This document shows, in pieces, positions 12,001 through 26,300 of a stretch of 64,000 bases of DNA (position 1 is its first letter; each line of letters starts with the position of its first letter). Position numbers and translations under genes: made by a program. The DNA comes from Sclerurus mexicanus (Eukaryota; Chordata; Aves; Passeriformes; Furnariidae): NCBI GenBank assembly GCA_013396755.1, contig VWZF01002687.1:487835-551834 (forward strand). Reading direction: 5' to 3'. The notes beneath the pieces were generated by a model. It had not been told where the DNA came from, made no database searches, and worked only from the letters and a program-made list of their open reading frames with translations.

Positions 12001-15000
12001 AGCACAATCTAGAAGTCAGATGAGAAGTTGCTCCAGACTGGTGGCAAAGTAACAAATCCGGGCTCCTCCCATAAGAAACATCCATAGTTACATACATTCT
12101 GAAATGCCAACATTGCTATATCCTGGCATAGTAATCTGCTTCTGAACACTCGATTTTCAGGCAATGAACTGCAAAATAAGTCGTAGGGATATTGCAGAAT
12201 CTGAATAAGACAATATCAGGAGCCAAAGCATAGTAAACTTATTGCTGTTCCACTGTAGCTATAAAAACATATGATACTGGAGTCCTATAAGTGATTCTTA
12301 TCAGAGAGAAGCTGAGCCACATCTGTTGCCATTTTGGATAGAGTATGTCCAATGGATGACAAGACAACTAAGTATGGCCAACAGCTGCAAGGGACTCCTG
12401 TCTTTCCTTTAAATTTGTTGGTGTTCAGAGTTACAGATTTTCATCCAGTCAGCGGGACAACAGAGGCTAAGACAGAGGTCTTGCTTCAAAGGTGTGAGCT
12501 GTAGGACTGCGTTCTGGTCCAGCAAATGAACCATCCTGTTTGTCCAGTGTCATTAGTCACCTTTGTACAGTCAGGGACCTTATTCTTATACTCAAATCAA
12601 AGTTCTCTGTGCTGGACACTGTTCAAATATAGTGAAAGACCTTGCCCAAAGGGCCTTGAAGCCCAAAATAAGAAACCAACAGTGACATCTCCACATTCAG
12701 TGGAATCTGATTCTCTGTTACAGATGACTCTAACTGAGACATGCTTGCCAAATTGATTTTAAGTGAGAGTTAGGTGAGATGTCCTCATTCTGTCACTGTT
12801 CCTCATTAAAGATATTGCCCAAATTGAGTTTATTATGAGAGAAGGTGCTGATATTTTGCCCAGGTCTCCTCACAACTCAGAAAAGGAAGCTACTTGCTGC
12901 ATGAATTGTCCCTGGGAAGAGCAAGAGCATTTGGTTCAGATGCACAGAGAACACAGGACCAAGGAGCTGCAGATTTGGGGAAGGGATGTTTAAGTTGCCA
13001 TGCACAAGAGAGGTGACTGCAGATGCAAAGTTCCTTGCAAAATTTCCAGTCTCCTCCAGCAACAGAAAAATTCACAAGTCAAATTTACTACTAGTAAGTT
13101 TTCCAGTTCATAACACTTTTGGGTAATTTGGTACAGATAGTTCCACAACACTAGCTGAACTTCATTCCAGGGAAATAACTCCCTAACTTTTTTAAAACAA
13201 CTGAAGAGCCTTGGTCCCTGATTTATCTTGCGGAGCTGCAGTATGGTAAACTGCCAGCTGCTAGAGAGCACCATCACGCTGCTGCCAAAGCAGAAGGAGA
13301 AGAAGCTGCAGCAAAAACGACCTGCAGTTTGTGTTTAGTTCCTTTTCTTGGTTTCTGCACTGGCTTGGAACAGCATTAGGGGCTCAGAGGGTCTGAGAAG
13401 AATAGGAGAGATGAGCTGGAGAAGGCACAGAGGATTAAGTCCTGGAGCAAGGAGAAAGCGCTGGGTGGAAGAGAAGGGATGTTTTCACTGCAGAGAAAGA
13501 GGAAAGATTGTTGAAAGTTTTGTGAAAAAGTGAGATGTTTGGCAGCAAATAATTCCAGAGCGGTATAGGTATATTCACTCAGTTCCATAGCTTGCAAAGT
13601 AACTACCTCACGTAACTTTTCCCCACAGAAGGGTGAGAAAATTTCACTGCGTAACAGAGTTATAGAGGAACAAATTAATAACTGACCCAATAATCAACTT
13701 CTGCAATTCTATGTGTACCTTTTCTTTCCTTCTATAAATGTAGAGTTTATACTTGTGTCTATGCGGTAATAATATGTTCTGCAAACTTCCTTGGACAGTG
13801 AGGAACTTTCTCAGATGTATTTGCACTTCTGTTCCTACATTCAAAAGTTCTGAATGATGTGCTGCATCAAACCACCTTCGCAGGCCACTTTCTGTCCCTG
13901 TGATTACTGGAGAGAGCAGACACAAGAAACTCAGCAATCACAGGGCCACGCAGCACAGTACACATACTTTATACTTCACACAATTGCTTACAAAATCTGA
14001 TTCTCCAATAGGCAACTTTCCATTTTAGCTGTTTTATTATTCCTTCATAAATGAGTTGCCTTCTCTTTATTTCAGTGGGCTTTCATTATTAATTTCTATA
14101 GGAGAATTAGCTGACTGCAGTTATGTTCTCTTATTAGATCATCCATTCAACCCACTGCATCTTACAGGATTAGTCAGGAAACAGGAGAGTACAAACTACT
14201 GAATTTCAGGCTTTGAATCTCTCGTGTGTAGCTCAGATCACTAAAAGGGCCACTGCAACTTAATTACTCGCTAAAATCAAGAAGACAAGTGCTGAGCAGT
14301 GATGAACTGCTTTTTTTCCCAAAGTCCCCACCAGCAGTCAGCATCTATTCAGAAGTGCTTTACTGTTTCTTTTTCTGGCAGGAAATAAGCTGCATCACAT
14401 CATTTAAAGGGCCAAAGTACTTTTGCTTGACGCTCCCAAATCCCTTATCATTTTAAAGTGAGCAAAAACTTAATTTGTCTCCATAATCTAGCAGCAAATT
14501 CCCACAGCCACCTGCAACCTTCCTTCTACATCTCAACCATAAGAACTTTTACACATATAAAACATTTCTTTTTAGTTGTACTAAAATAAAATGTCTGTGA
14601 CAGAAGCATTTGTTTCACACAATATATCTGGTGGAACTGTAGCTCTGGACATTTCTAGCAGCCATTCTTAGGCATCTGAACAGTTGTTTAATGAATTATT
14701 TCTAGGACAACAAAATAACCAAATTTATACCTGATATGCCCAGTTGTCTCAGTGGAATCATGTAAAGGATGATGCTCCCTTTTCACCACTATCAGTCCCA
14801 TGGAAAAGCTCAGAGGAAGAAGGAAGTTAGAAGTTCATTGCCACATCGTAGAGCGTGGAACAAAGTTAGCATAATAGGTGGCATTTCCATCCATATCACT
14901 CCCAGAAGGTCCAGGTAAACTGATTGTTTTGCCAGTACCTTCTTTCAAACACAAATCCTTTCTGTGCACAGAACTAATCTGAGCAGCGACGACCACAATG

Positions 15001-18000
15001 GTGACACAACACTGTTCCCTGGAAATACCAGTCCTGTCTTAACTGCTGAATCTCACAGTCCAACAATAAACAGCCTTCACTCCTGTCTAGAGCGATCCCA
15101 AACTTTGCCTGACCAACGCCAATTTAAACATTCAGCACAGTCCTGTGCTATTTGTAAATCATAGGTATCATTACAAAAAAAAAAATCACATCCTTTACTC
15201 TTATTTTCAATAATTGTCACCTACCGGCACCTCTACTTTCCTCTGGCAGAGGAACTACGATGCTACTCAAGCTTTGTATGTAACACTGACTTATGGCAAT
15301 CACAGCTTTACTTCTAAGCATTTACTAGACTCAGGAATAAATTCTTTTATTTAGCTCTCTAATGTTAATTACCTGATATTAACCCTTACCCCTTCCCTGG
15401 CAGAGTGGCCCAGTCATCTTACAAACCACCTATTTGACACTGGGTTGCAGAAGCAGGAACTTCCACCCTAAACTTGCAGGCTGTTCTGGATTGACCAATG
15501 AATCACTTTAGTGTGGTCTCTCCCTCCCACAACCTCCTCAGAAAGGCCCAAAACAGGTGGCCTCGCGTGCACTGTGCTAAGTCAGCAGGACTGACTTCCA
15601 TTTAGGTCAGACTTTTAGAGATGGTCCAGACTCCTAAAAAGCTTAAAGATTTATTCCAGGCTACTTGTATCAATTGGCTTCCTTGGGAAGAAACCTGCAG
15701 GAGGGTGCTTCCCTCAGAACCAGCCTCTCTGGAGACTGTTGCCCAAACTCAGAATTCGCACAGCAAAGTCCCATGCATGAGTGCTGAGGAGCTTTTTGGC
15801 TTCAGCTTTGTGCCAGGCCTTCTGCTGGAACCACTGACTCCCACTATTCCTAACCCTATTCCTGACCAACCAAAACTGGCAATTTCAAGTGTTAAACTTA
15901 AAATCTTAGTTCTGCAAAATTGCTTCAGAAAGAGTTGTCATCAACTCAAAGGGAGGTGAGCAAGGGCAGAGAGTCATAGTCACCACACAGGAGGCTGTGG
16001 GCTGTGCAGTTGACTCATCACACAGAAAGCAAGGGGGTAGTTAAGATGTCTCACATAAAGAGCAGCTGAGAACATTAAGATTTGGTCGTGGCTACGATTC
16101 CTTGTCTGTGTCCTGACACACCAATGCTATTATCTGTCCTCCCATCACTTACTCTTACCAAATGCTAAAACCTCCCAGCCTTTTCTTTGTTGATAACTAA
16201 TCATTACTGGCAACTGGCCACAAGGTTAAAATTATCCAGTGGTAGTACTCCATGCTGTTTTCAGGGGAAAAAAAAAACTCCTTAAAAATAATATGGTGAA
16301 ACACTGTAAAATTTCTTCTTTGTGTATTTGACACTTCAGAGTCAGAGGCATAGTCAGATGGCACAGGGGCCATCACAGACGCCCATAGAAATACTGCACT
16401 GAAACATCTAAAGATCATCAGTTACTGCAATATTTAAAATAAGTAATTTTTACTTTAAAGACATTAGGAGTCCATTGATCCCTCCCATTCCTGTCTGAAT
16501 ACCCATAACACTGTTTTCCTTGAAATATTAAAAGGAATTAACAGTTCATCCAAATAACTGCAAATTTCTGTAGCTCACCACTGAAATATTTGGGAATTTT
16601 TATTTGTAAATGGAGATTTCACTTTTCCAATGAAAAAGTCTCCTATATCCACTCTGATGTTGGGCAGTTAAGTACTGTGTTCAGAGCCTACCTGACAGCA
16701 TCATAACTCCTAAGAATTAATTATTGGAAGTCAATTAACAGAATTCAATGTAGAAACTAAGGTTGTGATGTCACTAAGAGACTTTTGTCAGGTACTTTTC
16801 GTGTAGCTGTCAGTAAAATAGAGATCTTATCAGGAAAATACCATGTGATCTCATGCACTTCTCCCTCGAGATACTTTTCTAAAGATACCATGATTGAAAC
16901 AGCCAAGAAAGAACACTAAAACCTCTGTTCTCTGGTCAATACATTGGACACACGTAGAGAGGAGCAACGGAAGGGGAACTTATTGTCTGCTAGGGAAGAA
17001 ACTCTGACAAAGCACTACCTTTCCAAATACTCAGCACTAAATAACTTTCACTGCAGAAAGAATGAAGAAATTAACCTCACAGCAGAGCCAATGACAGAAC
17101 ACAGTTAAAAACCACTTTGTGAAAAGGGCTGTATAGAACTATTAGCTTGTTTAAAGTGCAGCCAGTCAACCAGGCTGCTCACCTCATGGGCACATAAGGG
17201 CATGAGAGTCCCCTCTCCCAGGCACAGAGCCAGAGTACATCTATGCCCTGGAGACAATGGCAAGAATTTCCTAAGGCAAGCCTTTCACCTGGGTACTTAG
17301 AGAAAGGCATCACCCTGGTGTCTAAAGGAATCTTTTCTCTAAGCTGACTATTTTTAAAAAGTCACTTTCCTCAAAATTGCATTCTCTATCCCAGTTTAAG
17401 AAATTTGATTTGGTTTTTTCCAATTGTTTGTAGAAAACATTATTCAAGTAGTTCTCATGCTTTTAAATGAGTATCTCTTTCCCAAACAGGAAAGGACTGG
17501 AGTTTATGCTAAATAGAAGTACAGGGCTGCATCATCTCCAGAGCACGCAGCTGAAAAAGGGCCAGTCATATAAAGCAACTTCATTTCTCACAGAAAGGCA
17601 AGCAAACCTGAGACAGAGAAGACAGAAAAGAACCACCACCAACACAACGAACAGGGAATGCCTCAGGCTAGGACAGTCAGTAGTTGGTGCCATGCATTTC
17701 TGCAATGCAAATATCCCCAGGGAAGACCGAACAGATAACTGAGGCCAGACAATTCTAGGTCACCTCCTGCTAATCCATGGCCACCACCAGAATACAGAGA
17801 ACAAGGATGATGAATTCGACTCTAGCATCCATACTACCACTTCACAGTACCTCCACACATTACCACATTACTGCTTTGCATGTATTACTGTATATACATA
17901 CACAAAAATTACAACCCTTCAAAGAAGGGCAAGAGCAAGAAAATCTTTCTTCCAAACACTGTAAGTAGTTTACTTGAACCTTTCTTTTATATATATATAT

Positions 18001-18799
18001 AAATAAGCATTTTGAGAATAGGGCACAAAATATGTCTTGATTTTGAAGGACTTACTTATCACTGATGTGGTCTTTCAGATGGAAATGAGACAGTATCGTC
18101 CCTCAAACAAATCCCATGTTTGGTTTATTCTAAAATCTAGATTTACATGCCCTGAAGAAATGTAACCTGCCATTCATTTCCAAGCTCATTTTGAAGCACA
18201 ACCCAAACTCTGGTGATTAAGAGACTGACCCACTACCACCTACCATCTGTCCAAATGCACCCAGCTTTGCCAAACCTCCTTCGCCTGCTCTTCAAGGAGT
18301 TCTGCGTGTTATTTAGACAGAAGTTCACTCAAAATGGTTGCTACAAATCAGCAGTGCACAGCTGGTGCTTTTTTGTGGGATTGTTATACGAAATCTGGAA
18401 TTCCCGAAGTTTTTGGCTTTCCCCATATTGTGACAATAAAACGCTGATTTAACAGCCCAGAATTGCCAAACGATTCACTCCTGTGAGAAGAATGAATAAT
18501 CAATAGCACATCAGAGCAAACAAGCATCATCTGTGCCCAACTTCACAGCATTTACATTTGTTCAGCACCTAAACTTTGACAAATACCTACCGTAACACCC
18601 TGATCCAGGTGAATCTCAGAGCTGAGAATGCTGCTTCTGAAGAAGCATCTTAATGCTTCAGCTGAGTAATATAATGCATATGTCAAAAGAATCCTTTTGT
18701 CTGATTGCTATAATTTAATAATAATTTAATCCTGGGCTAGGCGGGGTGGACATTTGATAGAAGCCTGTCCAGCCTTAAGAAGAGAACATTTTGTGGAAT
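9001..18799. other. non-coding, no gene recognised
   Basis: Long A/T-rich stretch without recognisable exons on either strand. A short TA tract lies at about 17987-18002. Open frames are short and consistent with chance. Confidence 0.5.
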
Positions 18800-19033
18800 C
18801 CTTGTTACAACTGCCTGATGGGAGGGAGTAGAGAAGATGGTCAGACTCTACAGTTACACAGTGGTAGAGGAGAGACAGCAGCCACAACGTGGAAATTAGG
18901 AAACTTCCATTGGAAAAGCAATAATTATTGTCAGAGTGGTTAAAACACTGGCTCAGAGAGGTTGTGGTATTGAACAGGTTTTGAGCAGGACTAGAAACCT
19001 CCAGAAGTTACTTCCAGCCCTGGTAATACTCTG
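18800..19033 (+). mobile_element. old CR1 LINE 3'-end fragment
   Basis: Degraded match to the CR1 3' region. ACAACTGCCTGATGGGAGGG at 18808 corresponds to the usual ACAACTxCCTGAxGGGAGG segment, followed by GGCTCAGAGAGGTTGTGG and GACTAGAAACCTCCAGAAG before a decayed tail. There is an internal deletion. Orientation is sense on the + strand. Confidence 0.65.
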
Positions 19034-20904
19034 CAGCTTCACCAATCTGAGCCCACCCTCTACATACCTAAAAACACTTTCATACTGTCAAATTGGGGTC
19101 ATGCTCATTTGACCAGAAAAATAGGACAGAAGGAAGATGTAAAAAAATAAATAAATTGCCAGAAGTGAGAAGAAGAGTCAAGAAGGAAAAATAATAAAAA
19201 CTGTGCAGAGTTCTCTATACATGCAAGATGAACTTACTTCACATCTCACCACCAATGAACTACCTGAGCCACTGTCCCCAGGAAACTTACTCCAGTTTAT
19301 TTGATGCAGCTAGAAATTGCATCCAGTGTAGAGAATTTTCCAAAAATTTTTCATAAAACATCACCCCAGAGCATGCCACTGGCACTTCGCCTCAGCTGTG
19401 TTCAGCACTTCAGGTCTCACTGTAAAAGCTTATGCATGCTATGATTTTGATGTCTGTATTTGTGATTCTGCTCTGGGTAACACTTAGAAGGCACTGCTAC
19501 ACTCAGAAAATATTTTTTTTTAAGACACTATATATGTACAAGGACATCTGAAATTCTACAAGCTACTTACTCTTTCAGAAATGTGTGATCCTTTCATTTA
19601 TTCTCTACCTGAAATCATCACAAGGCGCATAATCATTCCTGTAGCAACCAATTGATTTCGCAGATTCTTTCAACTGAGAAATAAGCAGGAGATGATGAAA
19701 CCTGCAGGGAAAAAAAAAGCATCCTTGAAAATTTTCCCCTGTCCCCAGCTTAAAAAAAAGGAACAGCAGGTAAACTATACATGTAACCATTTCCAAATGC
19801 TTTTCCTGGGAAACAAGTAGACAAATGCTAGTCCTAATTCGGCTAAGTAATGAAGTATCTGGACAATCTAGGGATTGTGAGAGTTGGCTAAGCAGAACCT
19901 CACTGAACTTAAGTCAGTGTTGAGCTACACTGTGTCCTCTCCTTTTCTGACTTCCATTGACCAAAAGACTCCTTCCTATGTGGCAGATACAGAAGGAGAG
20001 CTAAGCAGGCTTCGCTTAGCTCTCATATGGAAGACCCCCAAGAGGAGTGTGAGCATAACTCCATGCAGCACTGTCAGACCCCATAGCAGCTGAGTTAGGC
20101 CAACCCTACCATGTCCAGAATGCCATTTAATCCAGCACCCTATGGGAAAAAAGTTAGATTATAGCTCCCTCTATACATCTGCATCAGATAATGGAGGCAC
20201 TGGAGGTAAAGCCTCCCCCAGTCCCACCTCCTTCTCTAGTTCTTCTGCTTCCAAGAGTAAGATATCTCACTCTGTTATTAGATGAAAAATCCTGCTCATT
20301 GCACTGACTGAATCAGAAATATAAAGAGCAGATGCTTTGTAGTGACAGCTAAACACAGTGGTTGTGAATCTTCTATGTGCCACTTGCACACAAGGTCAAT
20401 TGCACCTATAATTAATTTACACAAGCTGAACCCTCAGCTGCCACCTTAAACAGCCTTGCAAATGCACAGGCTGCACAAAAGTGTATTGGTAATTAATTTG
20501 TCAAGCAAATGCTAGGAAGAACAACACTAGCAATTTATACCATAGATATTCAAATGAAGCATCTTGCCTGAGTAATTTAATGTCAGAAAGTAGAAGAGCA
20601 GCAAAGCAGAACAAAGAATTGGACTCTTCCACCAGCTATTTCTTGAAGGGACATCACTGTAATGCATTATGAGCCAATTTCAGACACAGGAAAAACAGAT
20701 GCTTCATCACTGAACTCTTCTGGCCAGATCTGGCATTAAAAATGGTTGTGAAATTAGAGATGCACCTCCTATGTACAGAGCCTGGGATGAAGAGGATGAT
20801 AGAACTCAACCAGGAAAGACCTGTATGGAAAACACTGTGTATTATTCTGAGAAGGAAAATACAGATCAGCTATTGAAAATATATGTTGCATTCTAGTCCT
20901 TTGC

Positions 20905-20995
20905 AAAAAAAACCAAAAAACAAACAAACAACAAAACAACAACAACAAACAAACAAAAAAAACCCCAACCCAATCAACCAACCAACAACAAAACC
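20905..20995. repeat. A/C-rich low-complexity tract
   Basis: About 90 bp of A runs broken by C or CC (AAAC, AACAAC and AACCAACC types). On the minus strand it reads as a T/G-rich tract that falsely encodes a hydrophobic stretch. Confidence 0.85.
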
Positions 20996-23281
20996 AGGAC
21001 TGACCCCATACCCTTCTATCCTTCTCCTTACTCTACCACTCTTAGTACTCTCAGAGGCATGGAACCCTTACATTTGCTACCAGCAGTCCACTCCACAATA
21101 AAACTAGTTGGTTGTTATTCTTACTTTTTGTGTTTATGAATAATAATTTCACTTAAAAAAACCCAACAAAACTGCTTGGATGCTCCTATGTGGTAGAAAT
21201 ATCACTGTTCACAGCTAGTCTAGGTGTTCTTCAACCATACAAAAAAGAGAACAAAAGAGCTATGTCTTGAGCAGTTTGGAGATATACATTTAAAAGAAAA
21301 AAACAACAGAAATCCCACAAGAACAGGTAGAAACATCCTGAGGAACTGCTCAGTGGGATGAAACTAACATTGTAGCAGTGTTTAATGGCCACAAACCAGT
21401 CCAACCACCTAGTTTGACAGTTTAGTTACACAAAGATAGGTTTGTTACTTCAAGTCACAATTCAGAGCTGATGTGAAAAGTCTCTAGGTCTTGGTGTGGA
21501 TAAAAGGCCCATGTAAGTGTCTAGCAGACAAGCAAAGATGTTATTTTCTTCACCTCCCTGAAACTGCACATTACATTTTGATAGAACATACACCTTGTCT
21601 GAAAAGTAATCACGGGTTGAGCTGGTGCTTTGAGATGTGCATTGTACTAACACAGAGTAGGTTACAAATAGCTGAAAATTACTACAGAGCTGCTGTGAGC
21701 AAGATGAGGCTGTTGGATGAGTCCCATTCAACACAGGGAAAAGGGGTCACAGAGAGCGTGAAATCACAAAGGTCTCAATTGCAAGGACTTCAGAAAGGGG
21801 CAGCCCTTCAGCATCTTCTCATTCTCTCATTCTTGGGGGTTTTTGTTGTGGGTTTTGGTTTTGCTTTTTCTGTGAAAAGAAAGAGGGTTGAGCAGTTGGC
21901 CATATGGAAGGCTGCTCTTGCTTCAGGACAGCCTACAACAGCAATTTCTGTGGTGCTAGGGCCTGTCAGACACTCTGCCATGGTCAGGAAGGACACTACC
22001 CTTGGAAAGAAAAAAGTTAGCAAAGAAACACTTGTTCAATTAATAGGACCAACATAAAGCAGTTTTTAAAATGCTAATGTGTGGACTTTTCAATCTGGCA
22101 TGCAGCAGAAGATAACACAGCAGGTCATCCTAATCACAGTCTTCCAAGCAGCTAATGCTCTAAGATGTGCTTCTTCACTCCCTCATTGTTTGCCTCATAC
22201 CAGTCACTTCCATTTCCTTCACTGCAACACAATCGTTGTGCTGCAGCTCCAGGTAAGAACAAAACTGTTCAATCAACTCATCACAGTTCTGTGTAATACT
22301 GCAAGTCTGTGCTTCTGCTGTCCTTCTCAAGTTTACTCCAGACATACTTCTGTTTGATGCTGGCAAGCTCAAAGGAAGGATATACGCCAGGGTAACCCAC
22401 ATAATCTGTTATGTGGCACAAATTATGGACAAAGATGAAACCCAATGTTTGCCTCTAAAAATCATGGAAAGAAGAAGGCTGCTTGGATCAGATATTAGTA
22501 CACTATATAATTTATCCAAATTACTTAAATCACTGAGGTCCACATGCAATCTTTCATAAACTAATATAGAGTATTTCACACAATTGAAACACTAATGGAA
22601 ATTCTGTGCTTGTTTGACTTTCTTCTCATTATTTAAATGTTCACTCTGAGAAATAGCTCTAAAAACATGAACAGTTTGTCAACCATACAATATTCTTCTT
22701 GCAATATTGCAGAGAGGTGACAACTACAAGTTGAATGCTGTTAGACCAAAAGGGGAAAGTCAGACAGACCAGGCTAGATCTTTTTGTTAATGGTTTGCTT
22801 TTGTTTGCTCTTTAGGGCAGGAAATACACCTGCTTTCATGATTGTATTTCCCTGTGAAGATGTTCTAGCCCTAGATGTACCTCTAAGGCTCTACAGCAGA
22901 AAACATATGTTTTTCAGAACTTGAAAATTAACTCACTGAATTATGCATTGGCTAAATGTTTTGTGAGTCTTACAAACAACATAAGGTGAATATTAATTTT
23001 TGTATTGCACATGGTAATCACCAGAAAGAGAGAGAAGATTCATCTTTGATATTCCACAGCCTCACTTTCACTGAAGTTCAAGAACAGCACAAATCTGACC
23101 TGGCTCTGTTTACCCAACAAAAAGACATTAAAGGCCATCTGATGCTCCCTGAGTGACAAACCCAGGGGAAAGAAACGTGTTTTACAGATCAGAGATGTCA
23201 GGTTACTAAATAACACAGCAAAACAATTTAAAATTTCTTGCAAGGCAGGTCGCTGGGACTTTTGGAGACCAGTAGTTTGGA

Positions 23282-23301
23282 TGTGTGTGTGTGTGTGTGT
23301 G
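23282..23301. repeat. (TG)10 microsatellite
   Basis: Twenty bases of alternating TG, followed by GGCATGCACA. This is an ordinary dinucleotide repeat. Confidence 0.9.
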
Positions 23302-26300
23302 GGCATGCACAGCGTGGGCATAGAGACAGTACAGCTGAGTCACAGATGCGATTAGAAACAAACACGGAGACACAGACACAGTACAACAAACGCACTGTTT
23401 GCCCACAACAAATATTGTCCTTCCTCACTTCCGTGCTGTATTACTTATCCAGAGAAGGGCCTAACTTTCTCCAGGAAAGATAGCTGACACAGATAGCGAA
23501 CTAGCCAACACCAGTGGCTCAGTTTACTTTTACTACCAACTGTAAATAGAAAACACTTTTAGACTAGCTTTGCCAGATGCATCTAACATTACTTTAAAAT
23601 TAGTGAAAAAATTAGTAACAGTGATCAGAAAAACTGTAAGATGGAACAGTTGATTTATGAGTTACCCTCTCATCTAGCTTTTGTTAACAAGTCCTTGACT
23701 AATATAAGGAGGGAGATCTCAAGCCCTGCACACACTCCCTGTGTGCAATAATTTTATAGCACAGAAATCTCACCTGTTCTGTTTGGCCCTCCAACCCTAC
23801 TTTATAGCTGTATTCACAAATAAATTGATAGTTCAGACTTAGCCATACTTTAAGGGCTCTGATTATTTTTGCCATGTAACTGGAGTTCTTCCTATGAAGC
23901 CAAGCGTTTGAAATGACCTTTCCTTTGCTTAAGTCCTTGGCTATTATAATAGCCATTTTTTCTCTCCTGAGCAGATGTTACAGCTTCACAGCTGGAGATG
24001 TCACAGTTTCCAACGTACTTTCACACTGGTTATGTGACTGACATTTCTTCCTGCAGCTGGACTGTGTTCACATGAAACAAATTTTTTGGTCCTCAAGATC
24101 AAAAACCTTCCTTTTTCTTTTCAGGAATCAACATCTTTATTAGCAATAAAGGGCTCCAGGTCAAAGCTTCATCTTTCAATCAACAGCAATGAACATAAAG
24201 GGTGAAAGTTTATCCAAATCTCTGGCAATGCAAAGAAACAAACCAGCATAAGCCTCTACCACAGAGTGCGGAGAAACAGATGCAGATTTGTTCTACTTCT
24301 TCCCACGGTGAGTGTGTGATCCTAAGGGAGGAGCAGTTGTCCTTTCCTTCTGAAATGCTCCCAGAGCTCCCAAGTCTCTGAGATATGCATCTTCTAGCTT
24401 TTTGCCATAAGAAAATCTCAGTCTGTGGCTTACAGTGACTGGAAGTTTGGCCATCTCATCTCTTACAGAACAAAAATCTCTAAGTGTTGTTTTCCAGGCA
24501 GTATTATTTGTGCTGGGTCTTTGGGTTTTTTGTTTGTTTGTATAGGTTGGTTGATTGGTTTTGGTTTTAAATACAGTTGAAGCATCCTACTTTTCTTAAT
24601 AAGGTTGGTTCTGCGATGAAGATCTTTAACTCAAATCTAAATTTTGTGAATAAGTATCATAGGGACATTTCATTCAAGCTAATTCGATGGCTGTTGTAAC
24701 ACTGCTGTCTTACACATACTTACCCACGTGAGCAGAAGCAGAAATCACTCTCCCAGTAGAAAGAATCCTCCTCCAGCATCCACGTGCATCAGTTCAGGGC
24801 TTCCTGTTCACTAGAAAGATTGACCCGTAGCCAACAGGTTAGACAGGAGAAAACAAAGAAACAAAAGAATTCTTTTCACGGATTATGGGAGCAGAAATGG
24901 TGGCTCTTTAGGAATGTAGCAATATGGTTTACCAAAAAGGGAAGGGAAATTCAGTCACCCAGTGGACAAAACAGCCAAGTCAAAATGCACTGATAGCACA
25001 TCACAATACTTTTACCATACTTAGGCAATGTTCCACCAATGTAAAACTTCAGAGTGCTGTCACTTACTTCACAGAATAAACCTGGAGGCAGTATAAAACA
25101 CAGGCCAGTCCGAGAACACTGTGACTGTCTCATGGGTTTAGAGATGGATGGTATCTCAATTAGAAATGCATAATGATTTCTGCCCATGGTATCTCTCTTT
25201 TTCTCGTTTTCTTAAAGGGAAATAATTCATGTAATTTCCCAAAGTGCACTTACTTGTAATTTTCCCCAAAAAGTCTAAGACTGCCTGTGTTATTATTAAA
25301 ACTTGATGTCTGTAATACAGTCACTTCAATAAAACACAGACTTCCAATAGAATATTACTAACAATTCAGAGACAGATCAAAGACATACTAAGCCTTCCAG
25401 TACATCACACACTGTTGTTTCCAGGAAACAAAAATTTAAACAGCAGGGTGTAGATTTAGATATTCTTTGCTCTACAAGGTGATAATGATGGGGAAAAAAG
25501 CAAAGAAACATCTTGCAAGTAATTTTCTTAGACCATTACTGACAGAAGGTGGTGAAAGTGTTATGAAATCCACCAGAAATTACCAACCTACCAATCGACA
25601 AATGTTAGTTACTTGAAAAAGAGTAGGTAAGGATCAGAAGGATGCATCAAAAAATAAGACAAGAAAACAGAATATGGTACTTTATGAGAAAAAAATTCCA
25701 TGACATGATTTTATGACAAAAAACATTATCTGAAGTAAAACCATCTCCTTAAACTGGTTTAATAACAAATAGCAGGCACAAGAGATGCTGCTAACTTGAC
25801 TTGGGGAATCCTGTCCAAGTGCAAGCACGGAGGCTACACTTGCTATTTCACAGAGTTAAGAATGCATCTTACGCTTCCTCACTGCTCAGTCTCAGGATGA
25901 AAAGGAATGTGGTGTATTAGTAGTCCAATAGCTAAGTTATACATACATAGTTAGGAAATAAGTAGAACTCTGTGTTTGCTTTTACCTTTCCAAGGCCAGC
26001 AGATGATGAAAGTGAACTTCTGCCTTTTCCTTGCCTGCCCAACAGCTTTTGACAAATGGTTCTGTGCAAATACGTTAGTCTGAAGAGTTGAAAGCTGTTG
26101 CCTCCCATCCTTTGGAAAAGCTCTGAAAAACAGAGAAGGCAGCATTGCTGGATATACCAGAGCTTGCTTTATACTGTTTCTAGGTGAAAATGTTTTTTTC
26201 CTTTTACTTTTTTTTAACATACAGATAAGAAATTACAGTTTCAATTGCTGAAATAAAGCCAAGTTTTATGCAACTATAAAGCAGGATGTCATAGAGGTAG

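Noticed and set aside
20769..20981. Membrane-protein-like frame on the minus strand
   Set aside because: The hydrophobic run is the complement of an A/C-rich low-complexity tract.
21491..22057. 188-codon open frame on the + strand, with a hydrophobic segment
   Set aside because: It is the longest non-repeat frame, but in 64 kb of six-frame sequence one frame of this length is roughly within chance by my rough estimate. It matches no family I know. A protein search or transcript evidence would settle it.
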